Part shown: one piece after another, positions 50,350-58,982 of the stretch
How the letters are laid out: the number at the start of each line of letters is the position of its first letter
How positions within the stretch are numbered: the first letter of the stretch is position 1
Assembly: GCF_019083965.1 (NCBI RefSeq)
Contig: NZ_JAHRCY010000009.1
Location: 124,001-188,000, forward strand
From: Catellatospora tritici
Lineage (GTDB): Bacteria > Actinomycetota > Actinomycetes > Mycobacteriales > Micromonosporaceae
Direction: 5' to 3'
DNA length: 64,000 bases
Notes under the pieces: generated by a model
Databases searched by the model: none
What the model was told of the DNA's origin: nothing
Seen by the model: the letters and a program-made list of their open reading frames with translations, nothing else
Made by a program: the position numbers and the translations under genes

Positions 50350-50470
50350 TTTCGCTCCTTTCTCCTGATAGGAACGTGAGATTTGCTCGGGGATCAGACC
50401 ACGCGCTACGGTTTACGTCAATGCCTCGATGAAGAGCCGCAGCTCACGCACCACTCGGTATCCCATTTTT

Positions 50471-50487
50471 CCTACCGGAACAGTAGG
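50471..50487. promoter_or_regulatory. CCTACCGGAACAGTAGG, candidate operator of the LLM gene
   Basis: Five-base inverted arms (CCTAC/GTAGG) around CGGAACA, 44 bases before the LLM monooxygenase start and within the divergent region with the SGNH gene. AT-rich bases precede it (CATTTTTCC). Likely a repressor or activator site; regulator unknown. Confidence 0.4.
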
Positions 50488-50531
50488 CTATCGTCCTGAT
50501 GGGCAGCCGCAGCGCCGAGGAGGGCCACCCC

Positions 50532-51599
50532 ATGACCACGTTCCACTGGTTCCTGCCGACTTCCGGTGACGGGCACGAGATCGGCTCGGCCACCGTCGCC
50601 GCGGGCGCGGCCCGGCATGCGCGCGCCGCGACCATCGGCTACCTCACCGAGGTCGCCCAGGCCGCCGAACAGGCCGGATTCACCGCCGCCCTGACGCCCG
50701 TCGGCGCCGGCTGCCCCGACCCGTGGATCGTCTGCGCGGCCGTGGCCCAGCACACCGAGCGGCTCAAGCTGCTGGTCGCGTTCCGGACCGGATTCGCGCT
50801 GCCCACGCTGCTGGCGCAGCAGGCCGAGGCGTTCCAGGCGATGACCGGCGGGCGGTTGGCCCTCAACGCGGTCACCGGCGGCGACCGGACCGAGCAGCGG
50901 GCGTACGGCGACTTCCTCGAGCACGGCGACCGCTATGACCGTACGGCCGAATGCCTCGACGTGCTGCGTCGCGCCTGGGCCGGGCAGCCGTTCGACTACC
51001 AGGGGCACCACTACCAGGTGGAGGGTGGCGGCCTGAAGCAGCCGCTCGACCCGGCACCGCCGCTGTACTTCGGCGGCGCGTCGGCGCCCGCCGAACAGGT
51101 CGCGGCGCGGCACGCGGACGTCTATCTGATGTGGGGTGAGCCCCCGGCCGCGATCGCCGAGCGGGTGGCGCGGATGCGGGCGCTGGCCGCCGAGCAGGGT
51201 CGCACGCTGCGGCTGGGCATCCGGCTGCACGTCATCGCCCGGCCCACCGCCAACGAGGCGTGGGCCGAGGCCGACCGGCTGCTGGCCGGGATGTCACCGG
51301 AGCGCATCGCCGCCGCGCAGCAACGGTTCGCCCGGATGGAGTCGGTCGGGCAGGCACGGATGGCGGCCCTGCACCGCGGCAGCGCGGACAGCCTGCTGGT
51401 GGCGCCGAACCTGTGGGCGGGCGTCGGGCTCGTGCGCGAGGGCGCGGGCACCGCGCTGGTCGGCAGCTACGCCGAGGTCGCGGCCCGGCTCAGCGAGTAC
51501 GCCGCGCTCGGGCTCGACGAGTTCATCCTGTCCGCCTGGCCACACCGCGAGGAGGCCACCCGCATCGGCACCCACGTACTACCCCTGGTCACCGCCTGA
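50532..51599 (+). CDS. LLM-class flavin monooxygenase (SsuD/alkanesulfonate type)
   Basis: 355 residues; the ATG is preceded by GAGGAGGGCCACCCC. Bacterial luciferase-like TIM barrel: EIGSATVAAGAARHARAATI, then ERLKLLVAFRTGFALPTLLAQ, GGRLALNAVTGGD (FMN phosphate loop) and YFGGASAPAEQVAARHADVY. Closest in style to SsuD, which desulfonates alkanesulfonates with FMNH2 and oxygen. The flavin reductase 2.2 kb away could supply FMNH2. No transporter for sulfonates is adjacent. Confidence 0.88.
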   Translation: MTTFHWFLPTSGDGHEIGSATVAAGAARHARAATIGYLTEVAQAAEQAGFTAALTPVGAGCPDPWIVCAAVAQHTERLKLLVAFRTGFALPTLLAQQAEAFQAMTGGRLALNAVTGGDRTEQRAYGDFLEHGDRYDRTAECLDVLRRAWAGQPFDYQGHHYQVEGGGLKQPLDPAPPLYFGGASAPAEQVAARHADVYLMWGEPPAAIAERVARMRALAAEQGRTLRLGIRLHVIARPTANEAWAEADRLLAGMSPERIAAAQQRFARMESVGQARMAALHRGSADSLLVAPNLWAGVGLVREGAGTALVGSYAEVAARLSEYAALGLDEFILSAWPHREEATRIGTHVLPLVTA

Positions 51600-51661
51600 G
51601 CCGGGCACGGGCTGACGTTCGCGCGAGGCAAGGCCGAGGCGGATCCGCCGCACGGGCGCCG

Positions 51662-51694
51662 GGGCGCCTGGGACGCCGTACGCCCCAGGCGCCC
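51662..51694. terminator. Hairpin between LLM and MFS genes
   Basis: GGGCGCCTGGG and CCCAGGCGCCC pair perfectly over 11 bases with an 11-base loop, six bases before the convergent MFS stop. Acts as terminator for one or both genes. Confidence 0.75.
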
Positions 51695-51699
51695 ACGCG

Positions 51700-53103
51700 T
51701 CAGCCCGCCGAGCCTGGGCGGGGCACCGGGCGGGCGGCTCGTGCGACGGCGAACAGGAACAGTCCACAGGTCACGACCAGGATCCAGCCGGGCCGGGACG
51801 CCCGAGCCAGCTCCGCCGGGCCGACTCCGGCGACCAGGCCGCCCGCCAGCGCGATCCCGATCGCGGAGCCGACCTGCCGGGCGGTGGAGGTGATCGCCCC
51901 GGCGACACCGGCCCGGTCCGACGGCAGGCCGGTCACCGCCGTGTTGGTGATCGGGGCGTTGGCGAAGCCGAAGCCGATTCCGACGAGCAGGTAGGCCGGC
52001 AGCAGTTGCGCCAGGGGTGTGTCGGAGCGCAGGCCGACCAGCAGCAGACCGCCCGCGGTCACGAACGACGCGGCCAGCAGCAGCGGCCGCCGTGCGCCGA
52101 ATCGGCCGGTCAGGCGGCCGGACAGCGGCGCGCACACGATCGTCGCGAAGGCCATGGGCAGGGTGGCGCTGCCCGCCGCCAATGGGGTCCAGCCGTGGAC
52201 GTGCTGCAGGTAGAGGGTATTGAGCAGCAGAGCGAGGCCCAGGGCGACGAACAGCGCCACCGCTCCCAGTACGGCCATGGCGAAGGCCGGTCGCCGGAAC
52301 AGAGCGAGATCCATCAGCGGTTCGGCGGCGCGCCGCTCGGCCGCCACGAAACCGGCGATCGCGGTCGCGGCGATCAGGCATCCCGCGAGGACCAGCGGTG
52401 ATGCCCAGCCCAGGTGCGGGCCCTCGATCAGCACGCCGACGGTGGCGCACAGCGCGACGGTGAGCAGCACCTGGCCGGGCAGGTCGAGCCGGCGGCCACG
52501 CGAGCCACGGGACTCGGGCACGAACAGCGCGGTCAGGACGAGCGCGGCGACGACCACGGGCACGTTGACCCAGAACACCGACCTCCAGCCATACGCCGCG
52601 ATGAGCGCGCCGCCCGTCACCGGCCCGGCGGCCATGCTCAGCCCGAAGACCGCGGCCCAGATCCCGATCGCCTGCGCCCGCTCCCGCGGGTCGGGCATGG
52701 CGTTGACCACGATCGCCAACGCCACCGGGCTGAGCATGGAGGCGCCGATTCCCTGGGCGGCCCGCGCCGCGACGAGCACGCCCAGCGACGGCGCCAGGGC
52801 GCACGCCAGCGACGCCGCACCGAAGATCACCAGCCCGGTACGGAAGATCCGGCGCCGCCCGAACCGGTCGGCCAGTGCGCCGGAGGTGATCAGCAGGCTG
52901 GCGACCACCAGCGTGTACGCGTCCACGACCCATTCCAGATCGCGGATGCTCGCGCCGAGCCCGCGTCCGATGGCGGGCAGACCCACGTTGACGATCGTGG
53001 TGTCCAGGCCGACCAGGAACAGGCTCAGCGCGCAGATCGCGAGCACCGTCCAGCGGCCGCGCGCGGTCAACGCGGGCGCCGCGACCAGGGTTGTCGTGGA
53101 CAT
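51700..53103 (-). CDS. MFS drug exporter, EmrB/QacA (14-span) type
   Basis: 467 residues with 14 predicted spans. Motif D1 LDTTIVNVGLPAIGRGLG is near the start, motif A GALADRFGRRR in the first cytoplasmic loop, and motif C GPVTGGALIAAYGWR at the end of helix 5. Start supported by CCTGGAGGTGACCCG. It exports drugs or toxic metabolites by proton antiport. Its divergent neighbour is an XRE-cupin regulator, and repeated TTTGCGGAA sites between them suggest direct control. Confidence 0.93.
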   Translation of the reverse strand: MSTTTLVAAPALTARGRWTVLAICALSLFLVGLDTTIVNVGLPAIGRGLGASIRDLEWVVDAYTLVVASLLITSGALADRFGRRRIFRTGLVIFGAASLACALAPSLGVLVAARAAQGIGASMLSPVALAIVVNAMPDPRERAQAIGIWAAVFGLSMAAGPVTGGALIAAYGWRSVFWVNVPVVVAALVLTALFVPESRGSRGRRLDLPGQVLLTVALCATVGVLIEGPHLGWASPLVLAGCLIAATAIAGFVAAERRAAEPLMDLALFRRPAFAMAVLGAVALFVALGLALLLNTLYLQHVHGWTPLAAGSATLPMAFATIVCAPLSGRLTGRFGARRPLLLAASFVTAGGLLLVGLRSDTPLAQLLPAYLLVGIGFGFANAPITNTAVTGLPSDRAGVAGAITSTARQVGSAIGIALAGGLVAGVGPAELARASRPGWILVVTCGLFLFAVARAARPVPRPGSAG

Positions 53104-53118
53104 CGGGTCACCTCCAGG

Positions 53119-53193
53119 TTTTGCGGAACACGTCCGGGGCCATGTTCGGCCCGCGCGGCCGACGCGGTGCAGCGAATTTGCGGAAACTGCAAA
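53119..53193. promoter_or_regulatory. TTTGCGGAA repeats between MFS exporter and regulator
   Basis: TTTTGCGGAACACG (53119-53132) and TTTGCGGAAACTGC (53177-53190) are direct repeats; the second is also half of TTTGC-7-GCAAA. They lie 16 and 10 bases from the two divergent starts. This is the arrangement expected for an autoregulated XRE repressor controlling its exporter. Confidence 0.55.
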
Positions 53194-53202
53194 AATGAGG
53201 CT

Positions 53203-53778
53203 GTGAACACCGAGCTGGAAGAGATCCTCGCAGGCATCGGTCCGCGACTGCGCGCGCTGCGTCGCGACCGCGGGCTCACCCTGGAGGCGCTCGCGGCCGA
53301 CACCGGGATCTCGGTGAGCACGCTGTCACGGCTGGAATCGGGCCTGCGTCGCCCCACCCTGGAGCTGCTGATCCCGCTCGCCCAGGCACACCGGGTCGCC
53401 CTGGACCAACTGGTGGCGGCACCGGCGACCGGGGACCCCCGGGTCCACCTGCGCCCGCACCGGCGGCGGGAGGGCAGCGTGCTGGTGCCGCTCACCCAGT
53501 ACCCGGGGCGGGTGCAGGTGTTCAAGCAGGTTCTCGCACCTCGCGAGCCGAAGCTCGTCACCCATGCCGGGTACGAGTGGCTCTATGTGCTGGCGGGCAC
53601 GCTGCGGCTCATCCTCGGGCAGCGCGACTTCACGCTGCGGCCCGGCGAGGTGGCCGAGTTCGACACCGGCGAGCCGCACTGGTTCGGTCCCGCGGGCAGC
53701 GAGGCGGTGGAGATCCTGCACCTGTTCGGGCCGCGCGGCGATCAGGCAGTGGTCCGTACGCGGCCGCCGGAGCCGTGA
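53203..53778 (+). CDS. XRE-cupin transcriptional regulator
   Basis: 191 residues, GTG start. N-terminal HTH (about 10-65): RLRALRRDRGLTLEALAADT, GISVSTLSRLESGLRRPTLE. C-terminal cupin barrel (about 105-180) with YEWLYVLAGTLRLILG and LRPGEVAEFDTGEPHWFG, which carry metal-binding-type positions. Such regulators often sense small effectors. Divergent from the MFS exporter with operators between, so its role is probably exporter control. Confidence 0.92.
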   Translation: MNTELEEILAGIGPRLRALRRDRGLTLEALAADTGISVSTLSRLESGLRRPTLELLIPLAQAHRVALDQLVAAPATGDPRVHLRPHRRREGSVLVPLTQYPGRVQVFKQVLAPREPKLVTHAGYEWLYVLAGTLRLILGQRDFTLRPGEVAEFDTGEPHWFGPAGSEAVEILHLFGPRGDQAVVRTRPPEP

Positions 53779-53788
53779 CGCGGCAGCT

Positions 53789-54310
53789 TCAGCGGGCCAG
53801 CTGGGAGTAGCCGCCCATGTGGTAGAGCAGGGGTTCGCCGTCGCGCTGGTGGGCGTCGACCGGCCGCCCGAGCACGATCGCGTGGTCGCCCGCCGGGATC
53901 CGCTCGACCACCTCGCACACCAGCGTGGCCAGCACCCCGCCCAGGACCGGCACGCCGTACGGGCCGGGCGCCCACAGGCTGGTGTCGGCGAACCGGTCGA
54001 TGCCCCTGGTCGCGAAGTTGCGCGCGAGCTCCTGCTGCCCCGCCGCGAGCAGGTGGATCGCGACGTGGCGGGCACCGGCGACGGCGGGCCAGCTGGTGGA
54101 GTCGCGGTCGAGGCAGAACGACACGAGCTGCGGCCGCAGCGACACCGAGGTGAACGAGGTGGCGGTGAAGCCCGCCGGTCCGATGTCGCCGTGCCCGGAC
54201 GTGGTGACCACGGTGACGGTCGTGGCGTACTGGCGCAGCAGGCCGAGGTAACGGCTCACCTCGATGCCCGCGACAGCGGTCGACTGGTCCGAGGGTACGG
54301 CGATGGTCAT
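53789..54310 (-). CDS. Flavin reductase-like (FMN-binding split barrel)
   Basis: 173 residues; the start follows GGGAGGCACCCCC. Typical HpaC/SsuE-functional fold: YATTVTVVTTSG, GFTATSFTSVSLRPQLVSFC, RHVAIHLLAAGQQELARNFA and a C-terminal PLLYHMGGYSQL. It reduces FMN or FAD with NAD(P)H for two-component monooxygenases. A partner could be the LLM monooxygenase in the same neighbourhood. Convergent with the XRE-cupin gene. Confidence 0.9.
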   Translation of the reverse strand: MTIAVPSDQSTAVAGIEVSRYLGLLRQYATTVTVVTTSGHGDIGPAGFTATSFTSVSLRPQLVSFCLDRDSTSWPAVAGARHVAIHLLAAGQQELARNFATRGIDRFADTSLWAPGPYGVPVLGGVLATLVCEVVERIPAGDHAIVLGRPVDAHQRDGEPLLYHMGGYSQLAR

Positions 54311-54384
54311 GGGGGTGCCTCCCGGTGAGGGTGTCCTAACGGTAGCTCGCCGGGGGATCTTCGTGGGTGCTCAATACGACACAG

Positions 54385-55617
54385 TCAGAAACGCGGAGTG
54401 GCCACCGCGGGCTGGCCGTCGTCGGTGACGTGCTGGTTCGCCGATCCGGGCAGGCGCGAGCGCCACACCGACCAGCCGGAGGCGAGCAGGGCCAGCCCGG
54501 TGCAGACGAACAGCAGCCGGTAGTCGAGCACAGAGACCAGCCCGGCCCCGGCCGCGATCGCCACCGCGGACGGGCCGCTGATCAGGGCGTCCACTCCGGC
54601 CGCGACCCGGCCCATCATCGCGGCCGGGGTGGCGCGCTGCAGCAGGGTGTGGAAGCTGACGACGGTGACCGACAGCCCACAACCGAAGAACACCATGCCG
54701 GGTATGGACAGCCACAGGTGCGGTACGACGAACGACAGCGACGCCGGGGTGAGCGCGAGCATGCCCAGTGCCACGGTGCGCACCTCGCCGAGGCGGCGGA
54801 TGAGGGCCGCGGCCAGGGCGCCGCCGAGCAGGCCGCCGATGCCCTGCACCGCCGACAGCACGCCGACGAAGCCGGGCTGCCGGTGCAGGCCCTGGTCGAC
54901 GTAGGCGAAGACGAGGGTCTCGTTGAAGCCGAGCATGAAGATGCTGATCGCCATGCCGGTGGTGATGCGGCGCAGCACCGGGTGGGCGGCCACGTGACGC
55001 AGCCCGGCGCCGGCTTCGGTCAGCCAGTGCGGCGCGGACGGTTCCGGAGGGTCCTCGCGGACCCGGATGACGGCGATGGCCAGGGCCGACAGCACGAACC
55101 CGGCGATGGTGACGGCGGCGACGGTCCAGCCGCCGACGGCGGTGTAGAGGGCCGCTCCGGCGATGGGGCCGCCCAGGCGCAGCCCCTGCCGCACGGTCTG
55201 CAGGGCGCCGTTGGCCTCGGCGAGCAGGTCGTCGGGGACGACGACTTTGATCAGGCCGGTGAGGGCGGCGCTGACGGCGAGGTAGGACAGGCCGTAGAGG
55301 ACGGCGACGAGGTAGATGACCCAGGCGTCGGCGCGGTCGCGTACGGCGAACAGCGGGGTGAGCGCGACGGCGACGGTGAGGTTGGCGCCGACTAGGAACG
55401 GCCGCCGCCGGAACCGGTCGACGAACCAGCCGACCAGGGGCGCGAGCAGCATGGGGGCGACCACCGCGAATATGATCATTCCGGCCTGGCCGCTGGAGCC
55501 GGTGATGTCCTTGACCCAGATCGCCAGCGCCAGGACGAGGATCGACTCGGCGGCCATACTCGCGATGAGGCCGAAGAACAGCAGCCGAAAGTCGGCACGG
55601 CGCAGCACCTGGCGCAT
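54385..55617 (-). CDS. MFS transporter (12-span)
   Basis: 410 residues with 12 predicted spans. Motif A appears as GWFVDRFRRRP, and the N-terminus RQVLRRADFRLLFFGLIAS is typical of the MFS-3/enterobactin-exporter-like group in actinomycetes. The C-terminal 30 residues are soluble. Exporter of unknown substrate. Divergent from the SDR gene with about 130 bases between starts, so the two could be co-controlled. Confidence 0.9.
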   Translation of the reverse strand: MRQVLRRADFRLLFFGLIASMAAESILVLALAIWVKDITGSSGQAGMIIFAVVAPMLLAPLVGWFVDRFRRRPFLVGANLTVAVALTPLFAVRDRADAWVIYLVAVLYGLSYLAVSAALTGLIKVVVPDDLLAEANGALQTVRQGLRLGGPIAGAALYTAVGGWTVAAVTIAGFVLSALAIAVIRVREDPPEPSAPHWLTEAGAGLRHVAAHPVLRRITTGMAISIFMLGFNETLVFAYVDQGLHRQPGFVGVLSAVQGIGGLLGGALAAALIRRLGEVRTVALGMLALTPASLSFVVPHLWLSIPGMVFFGCGLSVTVVSFHTLLQRATPAAMMGRVAAGVDALISGPSAVAIAAGAGLVSVLDYRLLFVCTGLALLASGWSVWRSRLPGSANQHVTDDGQPAVATPRF

Positions 55618-55745
55618 CCGCGTCTCCTCACGTGCACGAGGCGGGTCGACAGAATATCCCTTTCCCGAGAAATCGACGATCTTTCATTCACCCGGGTATG
55701 CGCGTTGTGGCCGAAAGCGCCGCTCGCACCGAGGACAATGGCACG

Positions 55746-56468
55746 GTGGAAGAAGACAGGTTCGTCGGGCGTGTCGCGGTGGTCACCGGCGCCAACCGGG
55801 GCATCGGGCGTGAGGTGGTGCGGCAGCTCGCCGCGGGCGGCGCGAGCGTGGTGCTGGGCTCCCGGGACCGGGCCAGAGGCGAGCAGGCCGCCGATGAGCT
55901 GCGCTCGGGGCTGGCAGGACGCGGTGAGATCGTCGCGTTGGGGTTGGACGTCACCGACCCGGTGAACCTGCGCGCGGTCGCCGCCGCCGTGGGCGAGCGG
56001 TTCGGGCGGCTGGACGTGCTGGTCAACAATGCCGCCATCCTGTACGACACCTGGCAACGCACCGAGAACGCCGACCTGGACACGGTGCGCCAGGCACTGG
56101 AGACGAACCTGCTCGGCGCGTGGCAGACCACGCAGGCGCTGCTGCCGCTGCTGCGCTCGGGCCGTCATCCGCGCGTGGTCAACGTGTCCAGCGAGGCTGG
56201 GTCGCTGACGGGGATGGGCGGCGAGACTCCGGCGTACGGCGTGTCCAAGGCCGCGCTCAACGCGCTGACCCGCAAGCTCGCCGACGACCTGACCGGGAGC
56301 GGGATCCTGGTCAACGCGGTCTGTCCGGGCTGGATCGCCACCGACATGGGCGGCCCCGGCGGCGGCCCGGTGACCGACGGCGCCGCGAGCGTGCTGTGGG
56401 CGGTGGATCTGCCCGACCGGGGGCCGACCGGAGGCTTCTTCCGGCACGGCCGTCCGCTGCCGTGGTAA
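55746..56468 (+). CDS. Short-chain dehydrogenase/reductase
   Basis: 240 residues from a GTG; an ATG 16 codons upstream is an alternative with no better ribosome site. Classical SDR motifs: TGANRGIGRE (cofactor glycine motif), NNAAI, Ser in NVSSEAG and YGVSK (catalytic Tyr/Lys), with the PGWIATDM segment. Arg after the glycine motif (SRDRA) suggests NADPH preference. Similar to carbonyl reductase-like SDRs. Substrate unknown. Confidence 0.92.
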   Translation: MEEDRFVGRVAVVTGANRGIGREVVRQLAAGGASVVLGSRDRARGEQAADELRSGLAGRGEIVALGLDVTDPVNLRAVAAAVGERFGRLDVLVNNAAILYDTWQRTENADLDTVRQALETNLLGAWQTTQALLPLLRSGRHPRVVNVSSEAGSLTGMGGETPAYGVSKAALNALTRKLADDLTGSGILVNAVCPGWIATDMGGPGGGPVTDGAASVLWAVDLPDRGPTGGFFRHGRPLPW

Positions 56469-56850
56469 CCGGACGAAGCATGGAGAAAAGCTGCTATAAA
56501 GCACCCGCGACGATGTGTCGGATTGGTTACCGCGGTGTCGCATTCGGGTGCGCCGGGACACCGTCCAAAAGCGGCTTTCCGGATGTGCCGGGGCGCATCA
56601 TTGTCTTCGCGGTTCCGAGCGGTATGGAAGACTGATACCCATCGGACTGATCATCTGATTGTGTGCTGCTGACGCCGGTGGTTGGGTGACACCGACATCG
56701 GCCACGGTCGGGCCTGACGGCTCGGGCACGGGCCTGGTGATGGTCAGACGTCCCAACGGGGCGACTTCAACACGGCACTGCCGGGCTGACGGTCGGTGGG
56801 CGACTGCCATAGGTCAATGAACCAGTGGCCCACCAATCCAAAGGATCATC
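56469..56850. other. Intergenic region before the membrane protein gene
   Basis: 382 bases without a credible gene. TTGTCT (56601-56606), a 16-base spacer and TATGGA (56623-56628) form a possible housekeeping promoter pointing to the next gene, which would give a leader of about 220 bases. No strong hairpin was seen directly after the SDR stop. The leader carries no recognised riboswitch. Confidence 0.35.
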
Positions 56851-57810
56851 GTGTCAGTAGGCGACATTCTCGTCTGGACAGTGGCCGTAGTGCTGCTCGC
56901 GGCCGTGGCGTTCTTCGTCAAGGCCGTCTTCTTCGACAAGCGCCCGCAGAAGTTCGCGTTCGCGCTCTCGATCCTGTCCATCCCGCTCTACCTGATCTAC
57001 TTCGCCGACCGCTGGCCCTGGGGCGACCTGCCGATGCGCAAGGCCGTCCAGTGGCTGGACAACTTCGACGGCGCCGACCCCGGGTTCGACTCCTCGGTGG
57101 CCCCGGCCTTCATCATCGGCGCGGTCCTGCTGACGCACCTGGTGGTGCTGCAGCGCGTCGCCGCCGGCCGCCGCCTGGAGCGCCTGCAGGACCCGATCGC
57201 GACGTTCTTCTCCAGCACGGTGCTCGCCGCGCTGGTCGGCGGCGTGCTGGTGTCGACGTTCCACTGGGGCTGGACCGGCTCGGTCATCGTCGCCGTCGTC
57301 TACACCCTGGTCTACCTGGGCGTGCTCGCGCTGCTCGCGGCGGTCATCGAGATCCTGGTCGAGCTCGCGAAGCTGCTGGGCGTGTGGCTCAAGCGCCGCG
57401 CCTTCCTCATCGCCACCGGCATCACCCGCGGCTCCAGCTTCGTGTCGTCGCTGGCGGGCCGCCTCGGCCTGACCGACATGGCCGAGAAGATCCGGGCCAA
57501 GCGCGACGGCCAGGAGGCGATCTTCGTCGACGAGCAGGACGCCCAGGACAAGGAGCTGTACGCGGCGTTCCTGCGTGACCGTGCCGCCCAGCGCCGCATG
57601 GCGGGCCGCTCCGAGGAGGAGATCGCCGCCGAGATCCAGGAGCTGACGGCACCCGAGGGCCTCGTCCTCCCGGACGCTCCTGTTGAGGAGCCGACCAAGA
57701 AGCCGAGTCGGTCGCGCCGCGGCGCCGTGAACCCCGCCCCGGCCCAGGCCGAGGCCCCCGCCGTGGAGACCGTACCGGCCGAGCCGGCCGCCGCCTCCGC
57801 CGACGCGTAA
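56851..57810 (+). CDS. Membrane protein with charged C-terminal tail
   Basis: 319 residues, GTG start after AAAGGATCATC. Hydrophobic segments at about 7-26, 38-53, 83-101 and 120-175; then a helical, highly charged region with coiled-coil character (AEKIRAKRDGQEAIFVDEQD, RDRAAQRRMAGRSEEEIA), and a Pro/Ala-rich tail (from about 268). No family recognised. Ends 26 bases before palindrome copy E. Confidence 0.7.
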   Translation: MSVGDILVWTVAVVLLAAVAFFVKAVFFDKRPQKFAFALSILSIPLYLIYFADRWPWGDLPMRKAVQWLDNFDGADPGFDSSVAPAFIIGAVLLTHLVVLQRVAAGRRLERLQDPIATFFSSTVLAALVGGVLVSTFHWGWTGSVIVAVVYTLVYLGVLALLAAVIEILVELAKLLGVWLKRRAFLIATGITRGSSFVSSLAGRLGLTDMAEKIRAKRDGQEAIFVDEQDAQDKELYAAFLRDRAAQRRMAGRSEEEIAAEIQELTAPEGLVLPDAPVEEPTKKPSRSRRGAVNPAPAQAEAPAVETVPAEPAAASADA

Positions 57811-57836
57811 CCGCGCCCGGCACGCGCACGAGGTTT

Positions 57837-57882
57837 GGAAGGGTCCCTTCTACATCGGATTCCGATAAGAAGGGGCCCTTCC
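57837..57882. repeat. GAAGGGCnCCTTC palindrome, copy E
   Basis: GGAAGGGTCCCTTCT and AGAAGGGGCCCTTCC pair with one mismatch; between them ATCGGATTCCGAT forms a second stem. It sits between the stops of two convergent genes, where it would serve as a bidirectional terminator. Confidence 0.8.
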
Positions 57883-57890
57883 TTCGTGTT

Positions 57891-58451
57891 TCAGCTGAGG
57901 GCGGTGTCGGCTTCGGTGGCGGCGTCGACGGTCTCGAAGTGCCAGGTGGTCTGACTGAACCGGGTGCCCTTGCCGAAGCCGAGGGCGCGCACCGGGTCCA
58001 CCCGGTAGACGAGGGCACGGCCGCCGACGTGGTGGAACGCCTCGTCGGCGACCTCGAAGCGCCAGTCGGGGCCGTACTTGAACTCGTACACCAGCGCGAC
58101 CCGGGACAGCTCCGGCGTTTCGCGTACCCGCGTCGCGTCGCCCTCGACGACCAGGTCCAGGCCCTCCGCGAGGGCGTTGGTGCCGGTGGTGAGCACACAG
58201 TGCGGGTTCTCGGCCAGGTTGCGGGCCTTGCGCTCGGTCGCGCCGGTGCAGAAGTACAGCGCCTCCTCCGACCACACCGCCAGCAGCGGCGTGACGTGCG
58301 GGCGGCCGTCGGGGCGTACCGTCGACAGCCAGAAGACCGGCGCGTCGACCAGCCGCGTCCGGGCGTCCGCCCACGGCACGGGTTCGGCGTCGGGGCTGCT
58401 GAACCGCGCGTCGAGCACGGCGGTCGGCGCCAACCGGGTGAGGTGTCCCAT
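57891..58451 (-). CDS. Pyridoxamine 5'-phosphate oxidase-like flavoprotein
   Basis: 186 residues from the ATG after GGAGACGCG. Split-barrel motifs: FWLSTVRPDGRPHVTPLLAVW, ALYFCTGATERKARNL and CVLTTGTNALAEGLDLVVEG, typical of PNPOx-like proteins binding FMN, F420 or haem. In actinomycetes many of these are F420-dependent reductases; this one lacks a decisive cofactor motif. The CBS gene follows upstream on the same strand, 11 bases away, suggesting an operon. Confidence 0.85.
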   Translation of the reverse strand: MGHLTRLAPTAVLDARFSSPDAEPVPWADARTRLVDAPVFWLSTVRPDGRPHVTPLLAVWSEEALYFCTGATERKARNLAENPHCVLTTGTNALAEGLDLVVEGDATRVRETPELSRVALVYEFKYGPDWRFEVADEAFHHVGGRALVYRVDPVRALGFGKGTRFSQTTWHFETVDAATEADTALS

Positions 58452-58462
58452 CGCGTCTCCGA

Positions 58463-58888
58463 TCAGTGGTTGGGCGGGAAACTGCTGATGCTCGCCAGCG
58501 CCGAGGCGGGATCGCGGACGACGACGAGATCGCCGAGGGTGACGATGCCGATGGCCCGGCCCTCGGTGACGACGGGCAGACGGCGCAGGGCGTGCTCGCG
58601 CATCAGCCATATCGCGGCGACCACGGGCTCGTCCGGCCCGATGGTCACCACCTTCTCGCTGACCACCTCGGCCAGGCTGGTGCTGGCGGCCTCGCCGCCC
58701 ATGGCGACGCAGCGCACCACGATGTCACGGTCGGTGACCACACCCGCCAGCGCGCCGTCGTCGCCGACGACGAGCACGCCGCCGATGTGGCGCCGACGCA
58801 TCTGCCGAGCCGCCTCCAGCAGGCTCGCGGTACGCGGCAGACTCACCGGGTCGGTCGTCATGACCTCACGTATCGTCCGGGCGCGCAT
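58463..58888 (-). CDS. CBS-domain pair protein
   Basis: 141 residues, start after GAAGGAGGGTC. Two CBS motifs: IREVMTTDPVSLPRTASLLEAARQM with GVVTDRDIVVR, and EVVSEKVVTIGPDEPVVAAIWLM with GIVTLGDLVV. Such stand-alone pairs bind adenine nucleotides and act as energy sensors; in actinomycetes some respond to hypoxia. Lies 11 bases upstream of the PNPOx-like gene and probably forms an operon with it. Confidence 0.92.
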   Translation of the reverse strand: MRARTIREVMTTDPVSLPRTASLLEAARQMRRRHIGGVLVVGDDGALAGVVTDRDIVVRCVAMGGEAASTSLAEVVSEKVVTIGPDEPVVAAIWLMREHALRRLPVVTEGRAIGIVTLGDLVVVRDPASALASISSFPPNH

Positions 58889-58982
58889 GACCCTCCTTCG
58901 GTAACGCGCGCCTCGCGCCCCCGGCACGACGGCCGGGTCGCCGACGCGATCCAGGTGTGGCCATGCCCGCGCCCGGCGGTGT

